A stretch of 29,751 nucleotides of DNA, taken from NCBI GenBank assembly GCA_963753615.1, contig CAVWCW010000011.1, positions 1 to 29,751 on the forward strand, read 5' to 3'. This DNA is from CAVWCW01 sp963753615 (GTDB lineage: Bacteria > Pseudomonadota > Gammaproteobacteria > Chromatiales > Chromatiaceae). The notes beneath the pieces were generated by a model. It had not been told where the DNA came from. It saw nothing but the letters and a program-made list of their open reading frames with translations, and made no database searches. Positions 1 to 6,508 of this stretch are shown piece by piece; positions within the stretch are counted from its first letter, which is position 1, and the number at the start of each line of letters is the position of its first letter. A program made the translations under genes and the position numbers.

Positions 1-244
1 TCGCCCGACCATCCTCAATCACCCGCTTTTCCGGCAGCCCTTCCGGCGCGTCAGCGAGCGATAGCGACCCCAACTCCGGCCACCGGCCGCTGCTGCCCCC
101 CAAGGCGGGTTCCAGTGCGCTGATTGACCATCAGGGTGAAATCGATGCGGCGGCGCTCGTCGTCGAACAACATGATGGTCGCGGCATCAGCCCGGCCGGC
201 GGTCCGGGTGTCCGTCAGGATGTTTTCGAGCAGACGGCCGAAAA
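1..244 (-). pseudogene. GAF-domain protein fragment, cut by IS66 and frameshifted
   Basis: The minus strand encodes a GAF-like stretch: a helix FGRLLENILTDTR, then a strand ADAATIMLFDDERRRIDFTL and then NQRTGTRLGG. This resembles the GAF module found ahead of HD-type phosphohydrolase or cyclase domains. The frame stops at 51-53, but reading a run of six G (minus strand, about position 100) as five restores a continuous reading (RLGGSSGRWPELGSLSLADA...GLPEKRVIEDG) to the window edge. The upstream part is cut at 244 by the left end of the IS66 element. No matching N-terminal part is visible beyond the right end of that element, so the gene is truncated rather than simply interrupted. Its full domain layout is unknown. 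Seen: the motifs and the frameshift. Inferred: the GAF assignment, at moderate confidence. Confidence 0.5.
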
Positions 245-266
245 GTAACCGGTCACTGGCCGGCGT
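245..266 (+). repeat. IS66 left terminal inverted repeat
   Basis: Begins GTAACCGGTCACTGGCCGGC and matches the reverse complement of 2614-2635 at 19 of 22 positions. Confidence 0.88.
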
Positions 267-332
267 TCTTGCCCGCGCGTAGCGGCGGCGGAAAAATGTT
301 CTCCCATCCATGTGTAACGGTGGGAGAAAGAG

Positions 333-650
333 ATGACGAACGAGAACAAGAAGTGGCGTCGGCGTGGGCCCGAGCAGTGGCAGCAACTACTGCGGAGCCA
401 AGCGGACAGTGGGCAGAGCGTAGAGGCGTTTTGCCGAGCCGAGGCGCTTAGTCCGGCGAGCTTCTACCGCTGGCGCCGGCAGTTGGTGGGTCTCATGCCA
501 GCGGCGACGTCCGACGCCGCACCGGCATTTCTGGACTTGGGCCAACTCGTCGGTGGTGGGGGCAACGCCAGTGGCGACACGGGTGGCGCCGGCTGGGAGC
601 TTGAACTGACGTTGGGCGAATCCGTGGTGGTGCGCCTGCGGGGACGCTGA
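333..650 (+). CDS. tnpA: IS66 accessory protein TnpA
   Basis: A 105-residue protein that is the first of the three IS66 genes. The N-terminal half is a Tnp_1-type helix-turn-helix, with SGQSVEAFCRAEALSPASFYRWRRQL at about residues 27-52, expected to bind the element ends. The C-terminal region is a low-complexity Gly linker (GGGGNASGDTGG) and a short beta tail (ELELTLGESVVVRLRGR), as is usual in this family. A good ribosome site (GGGAGAAAGAG) sits just before the ATG. Its stop overlaps the start of tnpB (TGATG at 648-652), so the two are translationally coupled. TnpA is required with TnpB and TnpC for transposition in studied IS66 elements. Confidence 0.88.
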   Translation: MTNENKKWRRRGPEQWQQLLRSQADSGQSVEAFCRAEALSPASFYRWRRQLVGLMPAATSDAAPAFLDLGQLVGGGGNASGDTGGAGWELELTLGESVVVRLRGR

Positions 651-1018
651 TGTTCTTCCCCGAAGTTCAGGTACGGGTGTTTCTCTACGGCCGGCCGGTG
701 GATATGCGCAAGAGCTTCACCGGGCTCTACGCCTTGGCCAAGCAGGCGATGGGTCAGGACCCCTTGTCGGGGCACCTGTTCGTGTTCGTAAACCGCCGCG
801 GCGACTACCTCAAATGCCTGTATTGGGACCGCACCGGGTTTTGCCTCTGGGCCAAGCGCCTGGAGCGCGGGCGGTTCGTCTCGGATTGGGCCCGGTTGGT
901 GAGTCGGGAGTTGGACTGGACGGGGCTGAAGCTGTTGCTCGAAGGGATCGAGCCGGGGCGGAGAAAGGCCCGCTTCGAGCGACAAGAACGCACGCTGGAA
1001 CAATCGGTTAGGGTATAA
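650..1018 (+). CDS. tnpB: IS66 accessory protein TnpB (Orf2 family)
   Basis: A 122-residue protein of the IS66 Orf2 family. It shows the family hallmarks VRVFLYGRPVDMRKSFTGL near the N-terminus, GHLFVFVNRRGDYLKCLYWDRTGFCLWAKRLERG in the middle and a W-containing C-terminal segment (LDWTGLKLLLEGIE). It has no known catalytic activity but is needed for transposition of IS66 elements together with TnpA and TnpC. Its start overlaps the stop of tnpA, and tnpC starts 8 bases after its stop. The length is normal for the family and the frame is intact. Confidence 0.92.
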   Translation: MFFPEVQVRVFLYGRPVDMRKSFTGLYALAKQAMGQDPLSGHLFVFVNRRGDYLKCLYWDRTGFCLWAKRLERGRFVSDWARLVSRELDWTGLKLLLEGIEPGRRKARFERQERTLEQSVRV

Positions 1019-1026
1019 TAAGGGGC

Positions 1027-2607
1027 ATGGAGTCGAGCCCCGAAACGCCCCCTGCCACGCTGGCCGAAGCCCTGCGATGGGGGACGAATCTGCAGGCCGA
1101 AAACGGCCAATTGCGCGATCGCCTGGAGTCGCTCGAGCGGCAACTGGCGTGGTTCAAGCAACAGCTGTTCGGGGAAAAATCCGAGCGTCGCCTGGTGGAG
1201 GTCCCGCCCACGCAGATGAGCCTGGGCGAGGGCTGGAACCCGAGCGATGAGGCGCCACCACCGCCGGCCCAGGCGATCGGCGCCCATACCCGTCGGCAAC
1301 CCCGTAACCGCCTGGCAGAAGACGACGCGGCCACCGCGTTCTTCGACGAGCGCGTGCCGGTGGAACTCATCGAGGTGCCCAATCCCGCACTGGAGGGCCT
1401 GGCTGAGGGCGACTACGAGGTCATCGGAGAGAAGGTCAGCTACCGCCTGGCGCAGCGCCCCGGCAGCCACATCGTGCTCAAGTACGTGCGCCAGGTGATC
1501 AAGCGCCGCGACGACCAGACCCTACACTGCCCGCCGGCCCCGCTCGGGGTGTTCGGCAACACCCGGGCCGATGTCAGCTTCATCGCCGGCACCCTCGTCG
1601 ACAAGTTCCTTTATCACCAACCCCTGTATCGCCAGCACCAGCGGCTCAAGGACGAGGGTATCGCGGTCAGCCGTCATTGGCTCACCGAGCTGGTGCACGG
1701 CGCCGGTGCGCTGCTTGAGCCCCTCTACGAGGCGCAGTTCGAATCGGTGCGGGCGAGTCGGGTCAAGGCAATGGACGAAACCCCGATCAAGGCCGGGCGT
1801 AAATCCAGAGGCAAGCTCAACACCGGCTACTTCTGGCCGGTCTATGGCGAACGCGGCGAAATCGTCTTCCCCTTCTTCCCGACCCGGGCGGCCCGTTGCG
1901 TGCACCAGGCCCTGGGCCAGGGACCGCCGGACGGCGCGGTGTTGATCAGCGACGGCTACAGCGCCTACGCCCAATACGCCAAGACCAGCGGGCTGACCCA
2001 TGCCCAGTGCTGGGCGCATACCCGGCGCCAGTTCATCCGGGCCGAGGACGTCGAGCCCGAGGCCGTGGCCTATGCCTTGGACGCCATCGGCGAGCTCTAC
2101 CGGGTCGAGGCCGAGATCCGCGAGCAGGGCTTGAACGGCGAGGCCAAGCGCCGCCGCCGGGTCGAGCGGGCCAAGCCGGTGGCCGAGCGGCTGTTCGCCT
2201 GGGCCGATGAGCAACTGGGCAACCAGGCGTTCTTGCCCAGCAACCCGTTGACCAAGGCCCTAGGCTACCTCCTGGAGCGGCGCGCCGGACTGGAGGTCTA
2301 TCTCGCCGACCCCGAAGTGCCGATCGACACCAACCACTTGGAGCGCGCCCTGAGGGTCATCCCCATGGGACGCAAGAACTGGCTGTTCACCTGGACTGAA
2401 GTAGGCGCCAAGTATGTCGGCATCTTCCAGAGCCTGTTGGTGACCTGCCGTCTGCACGGGATCAATCCCTTCGAATACCTCGTCGACGTGCTTCAGCGCA
2501 TCGACCAGCACCCCGCCTCCAAGGTGCAGATGCTTACCCCCAGACTGTGGAAAGAGCACTTCGCGGACGATCCGCTACGCTCTCCGGTGCATACTCTCAA
2601 GAACTGA
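1027..2607 (+). CDS. tnpC: IS66 DDE transposase TnpC
   Basis: A 526-residue transposase with the full IS66 layout. The N-terminal coiled coil (about residues 18-50: LQAENGQLRDRLESLERQL, then QQLFGEKSERR) is a leucine-zipper-like segment, followed by a linker and a small domain preceding the catalytic core. The catalytic triad can be placed at D250 (MDETPIKAGRK), D309 (VLISDGYSAYA) and E439 (DTNHLERALR, before VIPMGRKNWLF). CW in AQCWAHTRRQF and the C-terminal IS66 tail (SLLVTCRLHGINPFEYLVDVLQRI) are also present. Length and all motifs are intact, so it is probably functional. Its stop lies 28 bases inside the right end of the element. Confidence 0.96.
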   Translation: MESSPETPPATLAEALRWGTNLQAENGQLRDRLESLERQLAWFKQQLFGEKSERRLVEVPPTQMSLGEGWNPSDEAPPPPAQAIGAHTRRQPRNRLAEDDAATAFFDERVPVELIEVPNPALEGLAEGDYEVIGEKVSYRLAQRPGSHIVLKYVRQVIKRRDDQTLHCPPAPLGVFGNTRADVSFIAGTLVDKFLYHQPLYRQHQRLKDEGIAVSRHWLTELVHGAGALLEPLYEAQFESVRASRVKAMDETPIKAGRKSRGKLNTGYFWPVYGERGEIVFPFFPTRAARCVHQALGQGPPDGAVLISDGYSAYAQYAKTSGLTHAQCWAHTRRQFIRAEDVEPEAVAYALDAIGELYRVEAEIREQGLNGEAKRRRRVERAKPVAERLFAWADEQLGNQAFLPSNPLTKALGYLLERRAGLEVYLADPEVPIDTNHLERALRVIPMGRKNWLFTWTEVGAKYVGIFQSLLVTCRLHGINPFEYLVDVLQRIDQHPASKVQMLTPRLWKEHFADDPLRSPVHTLKN

Positions 2608-2613
2608 GGAACC

Positions 2614-2635
2614 ACGCCGGCTGGCGACCGGTTAC
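2614..2635 (-). repeat. IS66 right terminal inverted repeat
   Basis: Ends GACCGGTTAC at 2635, just after the tnpC stop. It is the partner of the left repeat, with 19 of 22 positions matching. Confidence 0.88.
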
Positions 2636-2718
2636 GCTCAAACTCCTTAACCTGCTTGACAAAAAAGGGCTGGAAGCCTTGATTTGACCATAAAATCCCT
2701 TATGAGAAGACACCTAAG

Positions 2719-3052
2719 TGTTGATTTGCAGCGAATACTGGCCCGGGTTTTGCCTTGAGAATCGACCCGGTTTTCTGAGCCTTAGTGTGGATCAGGACCT
2801 GGATGATTTCTTGGTTTTACCCTCCTTTGCTGCTGCGACAGTCGCGCTGTGTTTGAAGCGATAACTGTCGTTTCCGGTCTCGATGATATGGCAGTGGCGC
2901 GTAAGCCGGTCGAGCAAGGCGGTTGTCATTTTCGGATCACCGAAGACGCTGGCCCTTTCTGCGAAGCTGAGGTTGGTTGCGATCATAACGCTGGTGCGCT
3001 CGTACAGCTTGCTCCGCAGGCGAAACAGTAGCCCACCACCGGACTGCGAGAA
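2719..3052 (-). mobile_element. IS21-family element remnant (right end plus end of istB)
   Basis: A sequence beginning TGTTGATTTGCAGCGAATAC at 2719 looks like an IS21-type terminus. It is followed by a second internal imperfect repeat (gcgaatactggcccgggttttgcc against gagaatcgacccggttttctgagcc), as expected for the multiple terminal repeats of this family. Behind it lies the C-terminal part of istB on the minus strand. Similarity to IstB is lost at about 3052 and no istA is visible, so most of the element has been deleted. The 83 bases between this end and the IS66 right repeat carry no recognisable gene. Confidence 0.7.
2792..3052 (-). pseudogene. istB: istB remnant (IS21 transposition ATPase, C-terminal part)
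   Basis: About 86 codons of the C-terminal third of IstB remain: FSQSGGGLLFRLRSKLYERTSV, then MIATNLSFAERASVFGDPKM and TTALLDRLTRHCHIIETGNDSYRF. These match the family's sensor and arginine-finger region (YERTSV, NLSF, DRLTRHCHI). The Walker A and B parts are missing. Upstream of F (3050-3052) the residues no longer fit the family (RHA where a YLP-like segment is expected), which marks the break. An initiator-like ATG at 2984-2986 is an internal methionine, not the real start. Confidence 0.75.
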
Positions 3053-3098
3053 TGCGTGCCTTTGGCGTGGGTTGCATGAGGTGGCGCGCGAAGTGATG

Positions 3099-3281
3099 GC
3101 TTTTCCCTAAGGAAAAGCTGAAAAAAGCCCTCCCTGGCTTTTTGCAGCACGGGTTTCGAAAACGCGGTTTCCGAAAGCCCTCATTTTCAGGCGGTTGGAC
3201 GCCTGAAAATGGCGGGGCATCCTGCCCCTCACGAGAAACGCGACTAAATCAGCGTTTCCCTAAACCGAAGCTTCCAGCTTC
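3099..3281. repeat. Cluster of seven consecutive hairpins
   Basis: Seven inverted repeats follow one another within 183 bases. They are 3099-3118 (8-bp stem, loop ctaa), 3122-3143 (8-bp, loop ctccct), 3151-3180 (imperfect), 3182-3211 (12-bp perfect stem, loop gttgga), 3214-3228 (6-bp, loop tcc), 3235-3258 (7-bp) and 3267-3281 (6-bp, loop tcc). No gene is visible here. The string TTTCCCTAA occurs both in the first hairpin and after the sixth. Possible readings are a structured RNA, a MITE-like element, a recombination site or stacked terminators. The sequence alone does not decide. Confidence 0.75.
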
Positions 3282-3382
3282 CCGATGAACTCTTATCTCG
3301 TTGACACGTTACGACTTCTTCTGTGGCGGCTTTCGCCGTACCGAGAGATTTTTAATATTCTAACTTATTGTTTTAACGGATG

Positions 3383-3403
3383 TTTGGCGGAGAGAGAGGG
3401 ATT
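3383..3403. repeat. 21-nt direct repeat of the tRNA-Ser 3' end (att-like)
   Basis: Positions 3383-3403 match 3551-3571 at 20 of 21 bases. The latter segment covers the CCA end and acceptor 3' strand of tRNA-Ser plus part of its T arm. The two copies are in the same orientation, 168 bases apart. Duplicated tRNA 3' ends usually mark integration by tyrosine recombinases. Here the enclosed segment is tiny and carries only hairpins. Confidence 0.75.
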
Positions 3404-3408
3404 ACTCC

Positions 3409-3493
3409 GGGCGTCCCGCCCTCCGCCCCGTCGGGGCCGCCGCTGCGCGGCGTTCAAATTCGCTCCCGGCGAATTTGTCGAACCGAAGGGTTC
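3409..3493. repeat. Cluster of five consecutive hairpins between the tRNA-end repeats
   Basis: Five perfect inverted repeats run almost end to end: 3409-3421 (gggcg/cgccc, loop tcc), 3425-3437 (gcccc/ggggc, loop gtc), 3438-3452 (cgccgc/gcggcg, loop tgc), 3455-3477 (9-bp stem, loop tcccg) and 3480-3493 (gaacc/ggttc, loop gaag). The short three-base loops resemble those of the 3099-3281 cluster. The segment lies wholly between the two copies of the tRNA-Ser 3' end. No protein-coding signal is seen. Confidence 0.7.
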
Positions 3494-3516
3494 TCGTCAA
3501 AGGCTCCCCACACCAC

Positions 3517-3552
3517 AAATACGAAAGGCCCCGCGCGGGGGCCTTGCGTATT
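3517..3552 (-). terminator. Probable intrinsic terminator of tRNA-Ser
   Basis: Immediately downstream of the tRNA on the minus strand there is a strong hairpin, AAGGCCCC...GGGGCCTT, followed by TTTCGTATTT. The outer bases (aaatacg/cgtattt) extend the symmetry on both sides, so it could act in either direction. Confidence 0.7.
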
Positions 3553-3643
<91 letters not shown>

Positions 3644-3883
3644 GGAAATCTTTTCCCCCACTGCTCAACTGGCGTCTTCGCCAATGCCGTGGCGCGGGTA
3701 AGGGCTCTGCCGGGGCGCGTACCTGCACGCCTGAGCCCCGATCGAAGACGCGCAAGGATATACCAGATCGAGATGATGCGCAATCGCTCCGCCAGGCGCA
3801 ACCGACGGGCATGGACATGCGCGGGGCACCCGGTTTCGGCTATAGTTGCGCCCCTGTTGCGGACAATTGCGGAACTTCGAACC

Positions 3884-4708
3884 ATGACGGACAAACGCTC
3901 GAAGCGGAAACCCAAACGCTCACAGGCCGACCAGGCCGACCGGCATCTTCTTTACGAGCGCTCAGTCCAGTGCGCCGAGGCGGAGTTGGACTTCGTGGAG
4001 TGGGCGTTTCGCCGGCTCCGAGGACGTCGCCCCCAGCTGTTGCGTGAGGATTTTTGCGGCACTGCGAATGTCTGCTGCGAGTGGGTCCGGCGCAAGCGAA
4101 CCAACCGGGCCATCGGGGTGGACCTGGACCGGGAAGTGCTGGATTGGGGGCGGGGGCAGAATCTGAGCCGGCTGAGCCCGGCCCAGGCGCAACGGGTGGA
4201 ACTGCGCCGGGAGGACGTGCTGCGGGTCTCCACCGAGCCGCCGGATATGATCTCGGCGATGAATTTCAGCTACTGGTTGTTCAAGGAAAGAAAGGATCTG
4301 AAGCGCTATTTCCGCCGCGCTCGGGCAGTTCTCAAAGACGACGGGGTGCTGTTTTTGGACGCCTACGGCGGCTACGACTCGTTCCGCGAGATTGAGGAGG
4401 AGCGTGAGTTGGACGGCTTCACCTATATCTGGGAGCAGGCCAAGTACGAGCCGATCCGCAATGGGCTGATCTGCCATATCCACTTCGCCTTCCCCGACGG
4501 CTCGCGCTTGGATCGAGCCTTCAGCTACGACTGGCGGTTGTGGACCCTACCCGAGATCCGCGAGTTGCTCGAAGAGGCGGGCTTCCGCCGCGTAACCGTG
4601 TACTGGCAGGGCTTCGACGAGGATGGGGAGCCAGACGGCGACTTCCAGCCGGTGGAAGAGGGCGAGGCGGACGCCGGCTGGATCTGCTATCTAAGCGCGG
4701 AGAAATGA
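3884..4708 (+). CDS. Class I SAM-dependent methyltransferase
   Basis: A 274-residue soluble protein with a class I Rossmann methyltransferase fold. Motif I is LREDFCGTANVCCEW (about residues 53-67), followed by AIGVDLDREVLDWGR (acidic D at the end of beta 2, binding the SAM ribose), then a motif like DMISAMNFSYWLF and a motif with post-I features, KDDGVLFLDAYGG. The substrate cannot be told from sequence. The basic, low-complexity N-terminus (MTDKRSKRKPKRSQ) precedes the domain. The start at 3884 is chosen because the frame upstream runs through the tRNA and hairpin tract and cannot be coding. A modest GGAA lies before the ATG. It is convergent with mobB and stands alone. Confidence 0.85.
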   Translation: MTDKRSKRKPKRSQADQADRHLLYERSVQCAEAELDFVEWAFRRLRGRRPQLLREDFCGTANVCCEWVRRKRTNRAIGVDLDREVLDWGRGQNLSRLSPAQAQRVELRREDVLRVSTEPPDMISAMNFSYWLFKERKDLKRYFRRARAVLKDDGVLFLDAYGGYDSFREIEEERELDGFTYIWEQAKYEPIRNGLICHIHFAFPDGSRLDRAFSYDWRLWTLPEIRELLEEAGFRRVTVYWQGFDEDGEPDGDFQPVEEGEADAGWICYLSAEK

Positions 4709-4865
4709 TCGGGAAAGAGCCTTGGGAAGCAGTGCTTTCCGTGCCGCGCAGGAGGGCGCTGCCATTGTTAGGGCCGGTTGGCGCCTGTATGCGAACACGG
4801 TTGATATCCACTCTTACGGAAGACTTGGTTATGATCCAGAATGGCGGCCAATTCTTGCCCCCTCC

Positions 4866-5390
4866 TCAGCGGCCGCGCAGCCAATCGAGGACGAAGGTTC
4901 CGATCTCCTCGACCCGGTTCAGGTCCAACAAGGGTACCGGCGACTCCTGGACCGGCTTCGCGTCGGTGGCTAGCGCAATGATATTGGGATCGTCGAGGCA
5001 CATCAGCGGCCGGCCCATGGACGGGCGATGCAGCTCGATCTTGGGGAAGGCTTCGTGCTTGAAACCCTCTACCAGGATCATGTCCAGGGCGTCCTGATTC
5101 AGGCGCGCCACCAACTGCTGCAGGTCGGGCTCCTCCAGGCCTTCGCCCTCCTCCACCATCAGCACCCAGCGCCGGGCCGAGGCCACCAACATCTGCGCGG
5201 CCCCGGCCCGGCGCAATTCGTAGCTGTCTTTGCCCGGGCGGTCGATATCAAAGCCGTGATGGGCGTGTTTGAGCATGCCGATGCGCAATCCTTGCGTCCT
5301 CAACAACGGCAAGAGTCGGGTCAGCAGGGTGGTCTTCCCGGTGCCGCTGAAGGCGGCGAAGCCAAGCATGGGAACGCGGGTTACTACCAT
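4866..5390 (-). CDS. mobB: Molybdopterin-guanine dinucleotide biosynthesis adaptor MobB
   Basis: A 174-residue P-loop GTP-binding protein matching MobB over its full length. It starts with MLGFAAFSGTGKTTLLTRLLPLL (Walker A GTGKTT near residues 16-21), then GLRIGMLKHAHHGFDIDRPGKDSYELRRAGAAQ, the family signature with the conserved KHAHH and DS.....AGA segment, and then LILVEGFKHE-like ILVEGFKHEAFPKIE (Walker B-like). MobB is thought to assist MobA in attaching GMP to molybdopterin for bis-MGD enzymes such as formate dehydrogenase and nitrate reductase. It begins 16 bases after the stop of the metallopeptidase gene on the same strand, so the two probably form an operon. No other molybdenum gene is in the window. 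Confidence 0.93.
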   Translation of the reverse strand: MVVTRVPMLGFAAFSGTGKTTLLTRLLPLLRTQGLRIGMLKHAHHGFDIDRPGKDSYELRRAGAAQMLVASARRWVLMVEEGEGLEEPDLQQLVARLNQDALDMILVEGFKHEAFPKIELHRPSMGRPLMCLDDPNIIALATDAKPVQESPVPLLDLNRVEEIGTFVLDWLRGR

Positions 5391-5406
5391 TGTGTATTCT
5401 CGAGCT

Positions 5407-6087
5407 CTACCGGCGCAGAATCTGCATCCAGCGCCAGAAATTCAGCAGCCCCGCCAGCGAGGCGGCGACGTAGGTCAGGGCGCAGGCGCGAAGTATACGG
5501 CGCGCAGCGGGATACTGTTCCTCGCGGATGTAACCGCTGCGTAGAATCGGAAGCGCTTTTCCGAAACTGGCGTCCCACTCCACCGGCAAGGTCACAAGTT
5601 GCGCGAGCACGCCGATACCGATGGTGCAGAAGGCCGCCAGCAGGGTCAATAGGCCAACCGCCGGGGCCCGGCTGACCACCGCCAGCAGAGGCACCGCGAA
5701 CAACAGGAACGAGCCCAGTTTTTCCGCCCACTGGGCCATCCGGACGATGCGCAAACGCCAGCGAAACAGGGAATCGCCGGAATTGTCCTGGAGCGCGTGG
5801 CCCACCTCGTGAGCCGCCGTAGTGATAGCTGTCAGGGTGCGGGCCTGGAGCTTGTCCGGGGTCAGGCGCACGCTCTTGCTGATCGGGTCGTAGTGATCGC
5901 CCTGCTTGCTCGCCTCGACCCCGACATGGGTCAGCCCATAGCGGTCGAGCAGATGCCGAGCCAACTCGCCGCCCGTGCCGGGAAATTCCTCGTCGCGGCG
6001 GTGATGACGGGCGAGCACCCGCTGCACCCACCATTGGGGCCCGAGGATCAAGACCAGCAACAGCGCTGCCACCGCCAAAATATGCAT
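5407..6087 (-). CDS. Membrane zinc metallopeptidase (YugP / neutral zinc peptidase 2 family)
   Basis: A 226-residue membrane protein (from the chosen start) with an N-terminal hydrophobic segment (AVAALLLVLILGPQWWV), the zinc site HEVGH in TTAAHEVGHALQD near residue 95 and at least two further membrane segments (FLLFAVPLLAVV and VGLLTLLAAFCTIGIGVLAQ). The region TLPVEWDASFGKALPIL followed by AARRILRACALTYVAASL matches the PF04298-type family, whose substrate is unknown. Motifs such as GDHYDP and VRLTPD are also family-like. The start at 6087 gives a normal N-terminus; alternatives exist 18 and 45 bases upstream. It precedes mobB by 16 bases, and the co-transcription has no obvious functional reason. 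Confidence 0.82.
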   Translation of the reverse strand: MHILAVAALLLVLILGPQWWVQRVLARHHRRDEEFPGTGGELARHLLDRYGLTHVGVEASKQGDHYDPISKSVRLTPDKLQARTLTAITTAAHEVGHALQDNSGDSLFRWRLRIVRMAQWAEKLGSFLLFAVPLLAVVSRAPAVGLLTLLAAFCTIGIGVLAQLVTLPVEWDASFGKALPILRSGYIREEQYPAARRILRACALTYVAASLAGLLNFWRWMQILRR

Positions 6088-6132
6088 GAGCCAAGTGTAT
6101 CCCATTCGCCTTGGGGACACTGCCCTCGGCAA

Positions 6133-6508
6133 CCGGAAGAAACCCTAGCGAGCCCTGGGAATTTCTGAGTTTTCTTCCTAATTTAGCGAAAGAAGACATT
6201 GAAAACGCAAGGAATATTGATTTAATCTTGTGTTATGATCTTGATGGTAATTGGCCACGTTCTTGATGCGACATGAGGACAGCGACGGCAACCTCATGAA
6301 ACAACAAGACTTTACCTAGGGCTTTAGACGCTCGGCAGTGGCCTAGCCCGAAACGGGCCCCGAACGCGTCCGGGAAACGGACCGGGATCAGAAATAGCGC
6401 CGGTCCCAACGGCCCGAGAACTTGGAGTTGCCGTCCGGCAGATCTCATTTTGCGCAAACGAACCAGGTCTTTTCGCTTGGTTCAGACTATACAAACAGGC
6501 CCGCTTCC
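6133..6508. other. Intergenic region upstream of the FimX-like gene
   Basis: There is no convincing gene in these bases. The part nearest the metallopeptidase (about 6174-6245) is AT-rich and likely carries promoters, though no convincing -35/-10 pair stands out. The part from 6345 to 6460 has several inverted repeats (gcccg/cgggc with loop aaa, gtccg/cggac with loop ggaaa, and ggaccgg/ccggtcc). This could be a structured leader of the downstream gene. The conserved bases of a c-di-GMP-I riboswitch were looked for and not seen. Confidence 0.4.

Larger units (their letters stand above)
245..2635 (+). mobile_element. IS66-family insertion sequence, complete
   Basis: The element has imperfect terminal inverted repeats beginning GTAACCGGTC at 245 and ending GACCGGTTAC at 2635, with 19 of 22 positions matching. 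Between them lie the three genes diagnostic of IS66 (tnpA, tnpB, tnpC) in the usual order with an overlapping start and stop. The length of 2391 bp is typical. The expected 8-bp target duplication is not intact: the flanks are gccgaaaa and gctcaaac, 5 of 8 positions the same. This suggests later rearrangement of one side or divergence since insertion. All three genes are open, so the element could be active. Confidence 0.93.

Noticed and set aside
237..244. A perfect IS66 target-site duplication.
   Set aside because: Only 5 of 8 bases agree with the right flank (2636-2643), so it was not called.
2636..2718. Continuation of the GAF gene beyond the IS66 element.
   Set aside because: The minus-strand frames here show no GAF-like sequence and the base composition differs.
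3099..3493. A CRISPR array.
   Set aside because: There are no equal-length direct repeats separated by spacers; the repeats are inverted and unlike each other.
6133..6508. A possible c-di-GMP-I riboswitch upstream of the FimX-like gene.
   Set aside because: The conserved joints of that class were not seen; only simple inverted repeats are present.
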